This document shows, piece after piece, positions 8,675 through 17,155 of a stretch of DNA of 64,000 nt. The stretch spans positions 62,001-126,000 of the forward strand of contig JARVJZ010000001.1 in NCBI GenBank assembly GCA_029775855.1, read 5' to 3'. The stretch is from Nitrososphaeria archaeon (GTDB taxonomy: Archaea > Thermoproteota > Nitrososphaeria > Nitrososphaerales > JAAOZN01). Positions within the stretch are counted from its first letter, which is position 1, and each line of letters starts with the position of its first letter. Below the pieces are notes generated by a model. The model worked only from the letters and a program-made list of their open reading frames with translations. It had not been told where the DNA came from and searched no databases. A program made the position numbers and the translations under genes.

Positions 8675-9695
8675 TTCTGTTTTTTAGCAGTGTTATGTTT
8701 GGTGTAGGTGCTGGTGGTATGCCTCGTAGTACTGCTAGGTATAGTGTCGTGTATTCTAGTAGGTATAGTGTTGACATTAATTTCTTGAATAGTGTATCTT
8801 CCTTTGTATATATGATGTGATATTTGGAGCCCGCTTTTTCTACGAGCTCCATAAGTGTGTCGAATCTCTTCTTTAACTTTACATCTCGCTCTTCTAATAT
8901 GAAGAGTGCTCTTGTGTTCAAGGCGCTTGGATACCATGCTTCGATATCGTTGTGGCAAGCTTCCGGCAGCACTTCTACTAACGCGTGCATCTTAGCATTT
9001 TCGTTAAGTGAATTCTTGAATCTTATGAGCACCCCTCTATATTCTTGAGTACCATAGATTATAGGGTATCCGTCATGTAGATGATAGGCTATCTGCTTTG
9101 CTTCATTCATTTCCAAATTATTTAATACACCTATAGAACTCCTTACTCTGCGTAAAGTATCTATAGCGTTATTAAGTTCATATGCTGAAACTAATTCATA
9201 TCCGAGTTTGCTTAATATGATTAGGGTTGAGTAGAGTATAGATGGCAGTGCGGTTCTTGGCGTTAAAGCCTTGCCCAGCTTCACATGCTTTATGCCGTTC
9301 TCTACACAGATCTTTTCAAGCCTCCCGCCTGAGGAGAGTCCAACTACTATGCAGTTCCGCTTTAGAGCATCCTCTAAGGCTGTTAAAGTTTCTTCAGTTT
9401 CACCAGAGTAGCTGACGGCTAAGACTAAAGTCGAGCTATCTACGAAGTTTGGTAAATGGTAGCCCTTTACTACGAAGATTGGTGGGATATCTTGTTTATT
9501 GAAGGATAAGTCTTGTATGATGTCGCCAGCACATCCTGAGCCACCCATACCACAGTAAACAATCTTATCCACTTCTCTCTCTTTAAGGTCTACTACAATC
9601 TTCATGGCTTGCTCTGCTTGCTCAGGCCAACTCTCATAATCTTTGTATAGCCCTTCTCTATCTATACGCTCAACATCATCTTTTGTGGGTTTCAT
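8652..9695 (-). CDS. bifunctional phosphoglucose/phosphomannose isomerase
   Basis: About 347 residues with two SIS domains. CGMGGSGCAGDI is the first phosphosugar-binding loop and AVSYSGETEETL the second, both hallmarks of the archaeal/bacterial PGI/PMI family. It interconverts glucose-6-P, fructose-6-P and mannose-6-P, feeding nucleotide-sugar synthesis. The ATG at 9695 is preferred over an upstream in-frame ATG because it forms an ATGA overlap with the stop of the GlmU-like gene and follows GGGTGG by a few nt. It is translationally coupled to that gene and lies in a run of sugar-activation genes. Confidence 0.92.
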   Translation of the reverse strand: MKPTKDDVERIDREGLYKDYESWPEQAEQAMKIVVDLKEREVDKIVYCGMGGSGCAGDIIQDLSFNKQDIPPIFVVKGYHLPNFVDSSTLVLAVSYSGETEETLTALEDALKRNCIVVGLSSGGRLEKICVENGIKHVKLGKALTPRTALPSILYSTLIILSKLGYELVSAYELNNAIDTLRRVRSSIGVLNNLEMNEAKQIAYHLHDGYPIIYGTQEYRGVLIRFKNSLNENAKMHALVEVLPEACHNDIEAWYPSALNTRALFILEERDVKLKKRFDTLMELVEKAGSKYHIIYTKEDTLFKKLMSTLYLLEYTTLYLAVLRGIPPAPTPNITLLKNRIRLHQQA

Positions 9696-10948
9696 ATTAT
9701 CCACCCTTTTTTGCACATTTGAAAGAGCTTCTCTATCATTTTCAAGTATGCTTCGGTTGGGTCTTTTCCTCTTCTATTCATCATCCTTCTTTGAACCTTT
9801 ATTGCTTCCTCTAAACTCAGAGTTTCGATGCCAGCATTAAGCCCCTTAGGACAGAATGTGAAGGGTTGAATATCTGAGTCTATCAACCCACCTATATGGC
9901 TATGTGGGCCTATCTTTTTACCTGTGGTTATTTGTGTGCCTATTGAAGTCTTCACCCCATCGCCTACGAAGCAGCCTACTTTTACACGCTTCGTGTTTAT
10001 AGTGTTCTCTCCTATGTTGACTTTCACTTCACCGTATGTGTTTTTGAGGTCGGAATTGTTGGTTCCAGCACCTATATTTACCCACTCTCCTATGATTGAG
10101 TGCCCTATGTATCCTAGGTGAGCCTTGTTGGTATAGTTTAAGATTATTGAGTTAGAGACTTCGCCGCCTATCTTACACCCTTCACCTATTACACTACCTT
10201 CTATTGTAGAGAATGATTTAATGAGGCTATGTTTCCCTATGTAAGCCGGGCCAGAAATTCTTGTGGAGAATTGGATTTCACATCCTCCATCTACAATTAC
10301 AGGTCCTCTGCGTGTATCAAATATGGTGAAGCCTTCTAGCAACGCACCTTCGGCTATCCTCAACGCTGACCTATCACCCTTAACTTGGATGTTTGCGGCA
10401 TCAATCTTAGACGCATTAAACCTCTCTTCCTTTAAATCATCCATTAACGCGGATTCGATAAGCTCTATAAGGTGCCAAGGGTATCTTGCTCTAAGAACAT
10501 TCGGCGTCTCATAGGTAATTGTGGTATCTGTTAGTAGATGAGAGTAGGATTTACATTCTCTCACAGCTCGCGTAATCTCATCTAGCTTAGGTTCACCTAC
10601 CTTAGCAGCCGCGACAACATCTTGATCTAAGATTATGATATCTTTGTTTTTTGAAACCATCTTCTCCAGTAAATCTTTGCGGCTGGCGTCAAATAGTCCG
10701 TTTACCATTATCGCCTCTGCATCCACTGACTCAGGGTTCACATCTAGGTTAGGGTTCCTCTCCTTAACAACATCCTTTAGATATTCTGGCACCATCAAAC
10801 TAACATGGCTTGGTTTTAGAGCATCAAGAAGCCTATCTAATATGCTCTTCACACCTAACGGAAGTTCAAACGCTGCTCTAGTATAGGTGAGAGGCTTAAA
10901 ATTAGACGATAGGACCGGGTCGTCAAAGACTATAAGGTTTAACCTCAA
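9692..10948 (-). CDS. GlmU-like sugar-phosphate nucleotidylyltransferase/acyltransferase
   Basis: 418 residues. The N-terminal ~200 residues resemble the divergent nucleotidyltransferase domain of 'alternative GlmU' proteins (FDD near the start, then PLTYTRAAFELPLG) rather than the classic LAAGxGTR type. The C-terminal half is a left-handed beta helix of hexapeptide repeats (for example VIGEGCKIGGEVSNS and IGEWVNIGAGTNNSD), as in GlcNAc-1-P acetyltransferases. Likely role: activation of an amino-sugar phosphate to UDP-GlcNAc or a similar donor. It starts with TTG, lies 16 nt after the upstream nucleotidyltransferase gene and overlaps the PGI/PMI gene by 4 nt. The exact substrate is unknown. 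Confidence 0.83.
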   Translation of the reverse strand: MRLNLIVFDDPVLSSNFKPLTYTRAAFELPLGVKSILDRLLDALKPSHVSLMVPEYLKDVVKERNPNLDVNPESVDAEAIMVNGLFDASRKDLLEKMVSKNKDIIILDQDVVAAAKVGEPKLDEITRAVRECKSYSHLLTDTTITYETPNVLRARYPWHLIELIESALMDDLKEERFNASKIDAANIQVKGDRSALRIAEGALLEGFTIFDTRRGPVIVDGGCEIQFSTRISGPAYIGKHSLIKSFSTIEGSVIGEGCKIGGEVSNSIILNYTNKAHLGYIGHSIIGEWVNIGAGTNNSDLKNTYGEVKVNIGENTINTKRVKVGCFVGDGVKTSIGTQITTGKKIGPHSHIGGLIDSDIQPFTFCPKGLNAGIETLSLEEAIKVQRRMMNRRGKDPTEAYLKMIEKLFQMCKKGWII

Positions 10949-10964
10949 GGGTGCATCGACTTAT

Positions 10965-11669
10965 CTAAAGGATTTTACCAAGTCTCTCAAGATACTTTCT
11001 GTATGCCAAAGCATACGACTTCTTGTCGCCTATGTCTATGAACCCATCTTCTACAACATAACCATAAATCCGTGCTCCACTCTTTATCATATTTTGAAAG
11101 GCCAAATCCATACTATAAACCACACCTTCAGGAATATAGTTGAAGATCTTGGGTTCCATAAAGTAGCAACCTATGTTAATCAATCCTCCAAATTCAGGCT
11201 TCTCTCTCCAGTTTTTCACAAAGCAGTCAGCGTCAACATCTATGAGACCATATTTTAACGCTACCTTGTATTGTTTTAACGCTATAGTTGCATCAGCCTT
11301 CTTCTCTTTATGCTTGTTGACCAAATCTTGTAGGTTAAAGTCAAAGATTGTGTCACCATAGACACATAAGAAGGCTTCATCTATAAAAGGTGCGGCGCTT
11401 TTTAGCTGCCCAGCTGTGCCCATAGGCCTACTTGTGCGTATGTAATTAATTTTAACACTGAATTCTGAACCATCCTTAAAGTATTCTTCAATCGTCCTCC
11501 TTAAGTAGCCTACGCACATGTATATGTCTGTGAAACCAAATTTTTTAAGCCAATCTAACACATACTCTAAGACTGGTCTTTCACCCAAGGGTAGCATCGG
11601 CTTAGGTAGAAAGAGTGTATATGGTCTAAGCCTTGTTCCTAACCCAGCGGCGAGTATAACAGCTTTCAA
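10965..11669 (-). CDS. sugar-1-phosphate nucleotidyltransferase
   Basis: 234 residues with the nucleotidyltransferase signature LAAGLGTRLRPYT near the N terminus, followed by PKPMLPLGERPVLEY, the sugar-phosphate loop, and YGDTIFDF with a metal-binding Asp. It makes an NDP-sugar from NTP and a sugar-1-phosphate (glucose- or mannose-1-P class). The absence of a C-terminal hexapeptide domain makes it a compact single-domain enzyme. The start is TTG, without a strong Shine-Dalgarno. It is the first gene of a three-gene run with the GlmU-like protein and PGI/PMI, which suggests a shared pathway to a glycan precursor. Confidence 0.9.
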   Translation of the reverse strand: MKAVILAAGLGTRLRPYTLFLPKPMLPLGERPVLEYVLDWLKKFGFTDIYMCVGYLRRTIEEYFKDGSEFSVKINYIRTSRPMGTAGQLKSAAPFIDEAFLCVYGDTIFDFNLQDLVNKHKEKKADATIALKQYKVALKYGLIDVDADCFVKNWREKPEFGGLINIGCYFMEPKIFNYIPEGVVYSMDLAFQNMIKSGARIYGYVVEDGFIDIGDKKSYALAYRKYLERLGKIL

Positions 11670-11726
11670 TTGACGACCACACAGAACCTAAATAAGCCAC
11701 TGTTAGTTAAAGTTTACACCAACATC

Positions 11727-12419
11727 CTACACGACGCCTTCAAAGATCTTAGAGCGGTACTCAGCCAAAACTAATTTTATGCTCTCAATAGAAGACCCTA
11801 AAGATAAGGAGTTAAGTATTACACCCCTACAACCTGTCTGACGCAAGATAGGTAAGAACTTAGGTTCAAATATCTTCTGAACCAGATCCAACACAGGCTT
11901 CTCCGAAAGTGACACAAGAAGCCTCAATGTGCCCAAATCCAGTGCACTCATATTCTGAGCTACTGCTTGGGAAGGTGTTATAGCCGCAACTAACGCATCT
12001 ATATTCGGGTCTTTAGACAACGCCCTAACCTGCTCAATAACATATCCAGCACCTACAGCAGCCAGCTTAGAAACTCTTGTATCAGCTAGAGCGAGTAGAG
12101 GCATCTGGTGTGCAAACATGATGAGAAAGTCTATGCCCGCCTCCACAACTCTCTCCCATTCTTCTGCTTCGATATGTATAGTGTCTCCTAGATATAGACC
12201 GACTGGTACGCTTACGGTTGATGCTACACTGCGAATACCTTCTTCTTCCAACTCAAAGTCTCCAAATCTATTTGCTCCAAAATCCGATGCGCCAGCACTT
12301 ACAATTATAGCGTCTGAACCTCCTTCCTCAGCTGCGGCTGCTAGGTCAACTCTATTCGCCAATAGAGCTGTTAGGAAAACAAAATTCTTTTCTGAAATTA
12401 TCTTTGTGATTTTAGGCAA
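11727..12419 (-). CDS. predicted TIM-barrel protein of unknown function
   Basis: 230 residues with an alternating strand/helix pattern typical of a small (beta/alpha)8 barrel: early VFLTALLANRVDLA, a mid strand FLIMFAHQMPLLAL, and a late GCRGVILNSLSLG that looks like a C-terminal phosphate-binding loop. No family-specific catalytic signature is recognisable; HisA/HisF-, IGPS- or PdxS-like folds are possible relatives. The TTG start follows GAGGT at good spacing. It sits alone between the sugar-nucleotide genes and ctaB, with 57-66 nt gaps on both sides. Confidence 0.65.
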   Translation of the reverse strand: MPKITKIISEKNFVFLTALLANRVDLAAAAEEGGSDAIIVSAGASDFGANRFGDFELEEEGIRSVASTVSVPVGLYLGDTIHIEAEEWERVVEAGIDFLIMFAHQMPLLALADTRVSKLAAVGAGYVIEQVRALSKDPNIDALVAAITPSQAVAQNMSALDLGTLRLLVSLSEKPVLDLVQKIFEPKFLPILRQTGCRGVILNSLSLGSSIESIKLVLAEYRSKIFEGVV

Positions 12420-12485
12420 GAGTTAAACCTCGCGTCGCATCCTTCTCTAAGATTCATGCCTATTGATTTAAATTGTTTGTTAATT

Positions 12486-13367
12486 TTAAGAAACAACTTT
12501 GTCAAGCATCATCGCAATAAATAAGAGCGCAAGATATGGGCTTGACAGTTTGAAACCAATCCAAGCTCGCTTCTTAGTAGGCTTAACCACGAGCCAGAAG
12601 TTCAGCGCTAATACAACAGCACCTAAAATTGCTGTTGGAATCAAGTAGATCAATCCAAATGCTCCAACATAGTATATGCCGATGCTGAAAGCTACCATTA
12701 ATATTGATGTCGAGGCAATACATCTAACAGCAACCTTATCATCTACCACAACTGGTAGCATAGGCACTCTAGCTTTAGCATAATCCTCTTTCGCATAGAG
12801 TGCAAGTGTCCAGATGTGCCCCGGTATCCATAGAACTACAAGTGCTGCCATAAGAAGAGAAGTTAAGTCAATCATATTCGTGACAGCAACGTACCCTATG
12901 ACTGCTGGTGCGCCTCCTGAGAATCCTCCTAGAATTATGCTTACAGGGTTCCTCCGCTTCAAGAACTTGCTGTAGACCAAGATGTTATCCACAAGCCCAA
13001 AGATCATTAGTAAGGCTGCTAGTATGTTGATGAATAAAGCTAAGACTACAGATAACACAGACAGCGTTAAACCGTAGTAGAGCGCTTTCTCAGCAGGGTA
13101 AATTCGGCGTGTAGGCAGAGGACGAAGTCTAGTTCGATTCATAACCGCATCTATATCCCTATCAATGTAACAAGTGATGGCATTGGCGCCAGCAGAGCCT
13201 AAAGACACAGCAACCACCGTAAGCACAAGCATATATGGATCTATGGCTCTACCGGCTGCTACCACATATCCGCCAAGCGCTGTAAACACAAGAAGATACC
13301 ATATACGTGGTTTGGTCACTTCAAAATATGCCTTGACGCCCTCAAGCCAACCCAAGCCCGTCACCAT
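12486..13367 (-). CDS. ctaB: heme O synthase (protoheme IX farnesyltransferase)
   Basis: UbiA-family membrane prenyltransferase, 293 residues from the chosen start, with about eight to nine hydrophobic segments. The first Asp-rich site reads NAITCYIDRDIDAVMNRT and continues into RLRPLP, closely matching CtaB/CyoE rather than quinone or archaeol prenyltransferases. It farnesylates heme B to heme O, a cofactor of heme-copper oxidases. Longer starts at 13412 and 13385 are rejected because the TATA box (13388-13399) lies inside or against them; the ATG at 13367 sits about 27 nt downstream of that box. It is divergent from moeA and shares the promoter element. Confidence 0.88.
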   Translation of the reverse strand: MVTGLGWLEGVKAYFEVTKPRIWYLLVFTALGGYVVAAGRAIDPYMLVLTVVAVSLGSAGANAITCYIDRDIDAVMNRTRLRPLPTRRIYPAEKALYYGLTLSVLSVVLALFINILAALLMIFGLVDNILVYSKFLKRRNPVSIILGGFSGGAPAVIGYVAVTNMIDLTSLLMAALVVLWIPGHIWTLALYAKEDYAKARVPMLPVVVDDKVAVRCIASTSILMVAFSIGIYYVGAFGLIYLIPTAILGAVVLALNFWLVVKPTKKRAWIGFKLSSPYLALLFIAMMLDKVVS

Positions 13368-13387
13368 AAAGTTAAGTCTTAACATAA

Positions 13388-13399
13388 CTATAAATATAG
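13388..13399. promoter_or_regulatory. quasi-symmetric TATA element between ctaB and moeA
   Basis: CTATAAATATAG reads CTATATTTATAG on the other strand, a plausible archaeal box A both ways. Its centre is about 26.5 nt from the ctaB ATG (13367) and 27.5 nt from the moeA ATG (13421), the usual TATA-to-start distance for leaderless genes. No second TATA is visible in the gap. Confidence 0.6.
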
Positions 13400-13420
13400 T
13401 TTGTTCAAGCATTATACCGT

Positions 13421-14671
13421 ATGCAGATAGAGTATACCGATCCAGACGAAGTCTTCAAAGAACTACTTAAAGCGCAGCAAGTTAAACCCCAAGTACTTAC
13501 TGTTAATATCTCTGACGCTTTCAATTTCGTTTTAGCCGAAGATGTAGCCTCTCCAATAGATGTGCCAGCTTTTAACAGTTCTCATCTAGATGGGTTTGCT
13601 GTTAGATCTATGGATACAGAAGGTGCGTCTCTACAGAACCCCATAATACTCAACATTAAAGGCTCAATAGATCTAGGTGAGCTACCTCCAGTAACCATCC
13701 AGAAAGGCGATAGCTACCAAGTTAGAACTGGGAGCTATCTGCCAGAAGGTTGTGATGCGGTTGTAGGAAAAGAGGATGTAAAGGTTGAGGGAGACAAAGT
13801 TTACGTTACGAAGCCTGTAAAACCAGGATCAGAGGTTGTTAGAAAAGGGTCAGATGTAGCCAAGGGTATGGTCGTGCTTCGAGCTGGTCATAAGATCAAG
13901 GCTCAAGATCTGGGTATGCTAAGACTTCTGCGTCTCGACAAAGTAAAGGTCTACGCTAAACCAGTAGTTGCTGTAGCATCAATAGGCAGTGAGCTTACAG
14001 AAAGCATAGAGGAGGCTGAAAAAGGTAAGACCTTGAATACACACGCCTACACTCTAACAGCCTTGATAAAGAGCGCTGGAGGCGAACCTCTCTACCTCGG
14101 TATAGTGCCTGATGACACCGCAGCGATAAAAGACATAATAGTTGAGGGTCTCTCCAAAAGCAGCTTAATGCTCACTATAGGTGGCTCATCTATCGGCGAA
14201 GCAGACCTCGTCTCAAAAACTCTTCAAACCTTTGCACCAACAATGCACAAACATGGTTTAAAACTTCACCCAGGCCGAGTTGCTGGATGCTGTGTGGTTA
14301 AAGGAAAAGCGATAATCATACTCCCAGGCTTAATTCAATCTACAATAAACGCCTTTGTCTACTTAGCTCTACCTCTTATACGCCACCTCTCTGGACTTGA
14401 CACCTCTAGATGCGAAGCCACGGTAAGAGCTAAGCTCGCTGAAGACTTAGTCTTCCACAGATTCCCAGACTTCAAGAAGATGACTTGGGTCTCCCTTAAA
14501 AAGGCTGAAGAAGGGCTACTCGCATACCCTATACGTGGAGACTCGCCAATGCTTAATGTGCTTGTAAGAGCTGACGGCTACATCTTAACCGAACCAAACA
14601 AAATGATTGTTGAAAAAGGCACAGCGGTAGATGTAGCTCTTGTGCCTGGATTATCCTCCTTACCTAAGTAG
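13421..14671 (+). CDS. moeA: molybdopterin molybdenumtransferase MoeA
   Basis: 416 residues with the full MoeA layout: N-terminal domain with DVPAFNSSHLDGFAVRS, a central linker with RTGSYLPEGCDAVV, the MoCF-binding domain (ASIGSELTES, LNTHAYTL and IGGSSIGEADLV) and a C-terminal beta-barrel domain from about residue 340. It inserts molybdate (or tungstate) into adenylated molybdopterin. It is leaderless from the TATA element shared with ctaB and is followed by xdhC and mocA, forming a cofactor-maturation group. Confidence 0.95.
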   Translation: MQIEYTDPDEVFKELLKAQQVKPQVLTVNISDAFNFVLAEDVASPIDVPAFNSSHLDGFAVRSMDTEGASLQNPIILNIKGSIDLGELPPVTIQKGDSYQVRTGSYLPEGCDAVVGKEDVKVEGDKVYVTKPVKPGSEVVRKGSDVAKGMVVLRAGHKIKAQDLGMLRLLRLDKVKVYAKPVVAVASIGSELTESIEEAEKGKTLNTHAYTLTALIKSAGGEPLYLGIVPDDTAAIKDIIVEGLSKSSLMLTIGGSSIGEADLVSKTLQTFAPTMHKHGLKLHPGRVAGCCVVKGKAIIILPGLIQSTINAFVYLALPLIRHLSGLDTSRCEATVRAKLAEDLVFHRFPDFKKMTWVSLKKAEEGLLAYPIRGDSPMLNVLVRADGYILTEPNKMIVEKGTAVDVALVPGLSSLPK

Positions 14672-14704
14672 AAACCCTTTTTTATCACACCTCCTCTAAA
14701 AAAG

Positions 14705-15547
14705 ATGATAATAATGCAACCAGCCTATACAACAAGCGAGATCTACCATAAGGTAGCCGAGCTCTTAGAGGATGGAAAGAGATTCGTCCTAGCCTCAGTT
14801 ATTCGTGCAGCAGGCTCAACACCACGAGGCACAAGCGCTAAAATGATAATTCTAGAGGATGGCAGCAGCATAGGCACGATAGGAGGAGGATGCTTAGAAA
14901 CCTATGTGTTCCACGAATCTAAAAAGGTCTTCGAAGACGGCATACTAAGAATCATAGAGGCAGATCTTGGTGACGATAGCTGGTCTGGGCTGGGTATGGC
15001 ATGCGGGGGGAAGGTAGAGTTAGCTTTGGAGCTTGTAGAGCCTAACCCTAGGCTGATAATACTTGGTGCTGGTCATCTTGCAAAGGCGGTAGCCAAAGTA
15101 GGGCGATTTGTAGGTTTAAGGATAGTAGTTATAGACCCATTCGCAAAACCTGAGGATTTCCCTGAGGCAGAAGCTGTAATCTCAGAAGGATACAGAGAGG
15201 GCGTATCCAAGATACCAATCTACACTTACGATAGTGTAGTTATATGCACAAGGCATCAAGGTGATGAAGAAGCGCTAAAATCAGTTATAAACTCCAAAGC
15301 AAGATACATAGGAATGGTTGGAAGCTCAAACAGGGTTCAGCTGGTCTTTAAAGAACTTATCAAGCAAGGCTACCCAGAAGAAAAGCTTCTAAAGATCAAC
15401 GCGCCAATAGGCTTAGAAATCGGCGCTGAAACACCAGAAGAAATAGCTGTCAGCATAATAGCCGAAGTAATAATGAGCCGCCGAGGCGGCACTGGCGCAC
15501 CAAAGAAGATAAATAAAATCGAGCAAGCAGTAATAGAAAAAACCTAA
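14705..15547 (+). CDS. XdhC/CoxF-family molybdenum enzyme maturation factor
   Basis: 280 residues. The N-terminal XdhC_CoxI domain contains GSTPRGTSAKMII and IGGGCLE; the C-terminal Rossmann domain begins RLIILGAGHLAKAV and contains YIGMVGSSNRV. Family members bind molybdenum cofactor and help its sulfuration and insertion into xanthine- or CO-dehydrogenase type enzymes. It lies 33 nt after moeA and 21 nt before mocA. An alternative ATG at 14714 is possible because a TTTTTTAT box about 30 nt upstream fits either. The client enzyme is not in the window. Confidence 0.87.
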   Translation: MIIMQPAYTTSEIYHKVAELLEDGKRFVLASVIRAAGSTPRGTSAKMIILEDGSSIGTIGGGCLETYVFHESKKVFEDGILRIIEADLGDDSWSGLGMACGGKVELALELVEPNPRLIILGAGHLAKAVAKVGRFVGLRIVVIDPFAKPEDFPEAEAVISEGYREGVSKIPIYTYDSVVICTRHQGDEEALKSVINSKARYIGMVGSSNRVQLVFKELIKQGYPEEKLLKINAPIGLEIGAETPEEIAVSIIAEVIMSRRGGTGAPKKINKIEQAVIEKT

Positions 15548-15568
15548 CCTTAATCCAGAGGCTTCGTT

Positions 15569-16150
15569 TTGATAAGCGTAGTGGTGCTAGCTGCTGGTCT
15601 GTCGACCAGATTTGGCGAGAACAAGATGCTATACCCCATCGAAGGGGAGCCTATGGTTAGAAGAGTTGTGAAGACCGCTCTCTCTTCGTCGATAGATGAA
15701 GTTGTTGTAGTAATAGGATTTGAAGCTGAGAAGGTAAAAGCAGCTCTCAAAGATTTAAACTGCAAATTAGTAGAGAATCCAGAATATGCCACTGGAGGCC
15801 AAAGTTCCTCTGTGAAATGTGGTGTAAAGGTAGTAAGAAAAGATGCTGACGCAGTTATGATACTTCCAGCTGATGTTGCCTTTATAGACCGCGAAGTAAT
15901 CGATATGGTCGTTGAGAAGTATAAAAGAGAGAAGCCGAAGATAGTTATCGCATCATACAAAGGTAAGGCGGGGCACCCGATACTATTCGACAGAAGCCTC
16001 TTGCCAGAAATTCTAATGATAGATGAAGCAGGTTATGGGTTGAAGGCTGTTGTAAAGAGGCATCAGGACGAAGTGGTTCAGGTTGAAACAAGCACACCAA
16101 ATGTGCTGCTTGATATAGATAGAAAGAGCGATTTAGGCAGAAGAGCTTAA
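15569..16150 (+). CDS. mocA: MobA-like NTP transferase, probable molybdenum cofactor cytidylyltransferase
   Basis: 193 residues with LAAGLSTRFGENK at the N terminus, GGQSSSVKCGV in the middle and the metal-site Asp in ILPADVAFIDRE. The GLSTRFG form and the neighbouring XdhC gene fit MocA, which makes the cytosine dinucleotide cofactor for xanthine/CO dehydrogenases, better than MobA for the guanine form, but that distinction is inferred. The start is TTG after a CAGAGG motif. The 3' end overlaps the convergent tatC by 4 nt. Confidence 0.82.
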   Translation: MISVVVLAAGLSTRFGENKMLYPIEGEPMVRRVVKTALSSSIDEVVVVIGFEAEKVKAALKDLNCKLVENPEYATGGQSSSVKCGVKVVRKDADAVMILPADVAFIDREVIDMVVEKYKREKPKIVIASYKGKAGHPILFDRSLLPEILMIDEAGYGLKAVVKRHQDEVVQVETSTPNVLLDIDRKSDLGRRA

Positions 16151-17037
16151 ACCAGAGCCCTACCGCACTTAGGGCAGAACGCGCTCTCAGAGCGCAACTC
16201 CGCTCCACAATATCTGCATTTTACTGCTTTAACAAGCGCGCTCTTTGTTTCTACTGCCGTTTTCTCCGGAAGACGCTGCTTCTCATACTTCTTAGCCACA
16301 AGTATACCTGCTTCGAGAAGTATGACGATAGGTAGGAAGAGCGCAACATCAGCTATAGGGCCACCATCTGGTGTAATAAGTGCGGTCAACACGAAAGCCC
16401 CAGCATAAACATACTTCCTGTTCTTAGTGAGAATCTCTGTGCCAACTATATTGAATTTAACGAGCAGCACAAAGATTACTGGAAAGGTGAATACTAGTCC
16501 ACACAGTATTACAAGAATGAACACAAGAGTATAGAAGTCCATCACGTAAACAATCGCTTCAACTTGAAGCGCTTCAAAGAAGGGTAGAAGTGCCCAAATC
16601 ATAAACGGTGAAAGGATCTTATATCCAAAAACCGCACCAACCACAAAAAGAGACATGAACGCAAACACAAACGGATAAACCATTCTTCTCTCCTCAGGGT
16701 AAAGAGCTGGGTCAACAAACCTATAGATCTGGAAGAAGATGACTGGAAGACTTACGGCAACGCCTAAGGCAAATGATGCAAGCACATACAGTTCAAGAGG
16801 TGTCGTAATTTCACCAGCTATAAGCCGAACCGATGGAGGAAGGATATCCCCCCTTATGTATGTGAGCAGAACCGAAACCAGCGGCTTAAAAACAGGCGGG
16901 TTATGCAAAAAAGATAAATCAGCAGGCAACGCCATAAAAATAATTGTAGAAGCTACAAGAGTATATAGAATAACCTTCAACCTACTCGCAAGCTCAGCCA
17001 TATGCTCTTGAAATGTAAGTTCCTTATCCTTCGACAT
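16147..17037 (-). CDS. tatC: Sec-independent translocase TatC with C-terminal zinc ribbon
   Basis: 296 residues. The TatC core has the N-terminal FQEHMAELASRLK and about six membrane segments with the FxxYRFVDPALYPEERR loop of the family, so it is the Tat receptor in the cytoplasmic membrane. After the last helix come a charged linker (about 245-270) and a four-cysteine ribbon, C274, C277, C288, C291 (CRYCGAEL, FCPKCGRALV), which is not part of ordinary TatC. The ATG follows AGGTGG. It is downstream of tatA on the same strand. The ribbon is clearly in frame, with no sign of sequence error. Confidence 0.93.
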   Translation of the reverse strand: MSKDKELTFQEHMAELASRLKVILYTLVASTIIFMALPADLSFLHNPPVFKPLVSVLLTYIRGDILPPSVRLIAGEITTPLELYVLASFALGVAVSLPVIFFQIYRFVDPALYPEERRMVYPFVFAFMSLFVVGAVFGYKILSPFMIWALLPFFEALQVEAIVYVMDFYTLVFILVILCGLVFTFPVIFVLLVKFNIVGTEILTKNRKYVYAGAFVLTALITPDGGPIADVALFLPIVILLEAGILVAKKYEKQRLPEKTAVETKSALVKAVKCRYCGAELRSESAFCPKCGRALV

Positions 17038-17155
17038 ACTGCCACCTAATGGTCTACTTTCTACACCGCCCCTCTAGAGCATAAAAGCACTCTTTAATCG
17101 TTTACCTTATCATCTAACGCAAATAACTTGAAACTCAATTAATCAAGCAGTAAAC

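Noticed and set aside
13368-13412. Longer N terminus of CtaB
   Set aside because: The extra residues include the TATA region and are not part of the conserved enzyme; the shorter ATG is correctly placed for leaderless transcription.
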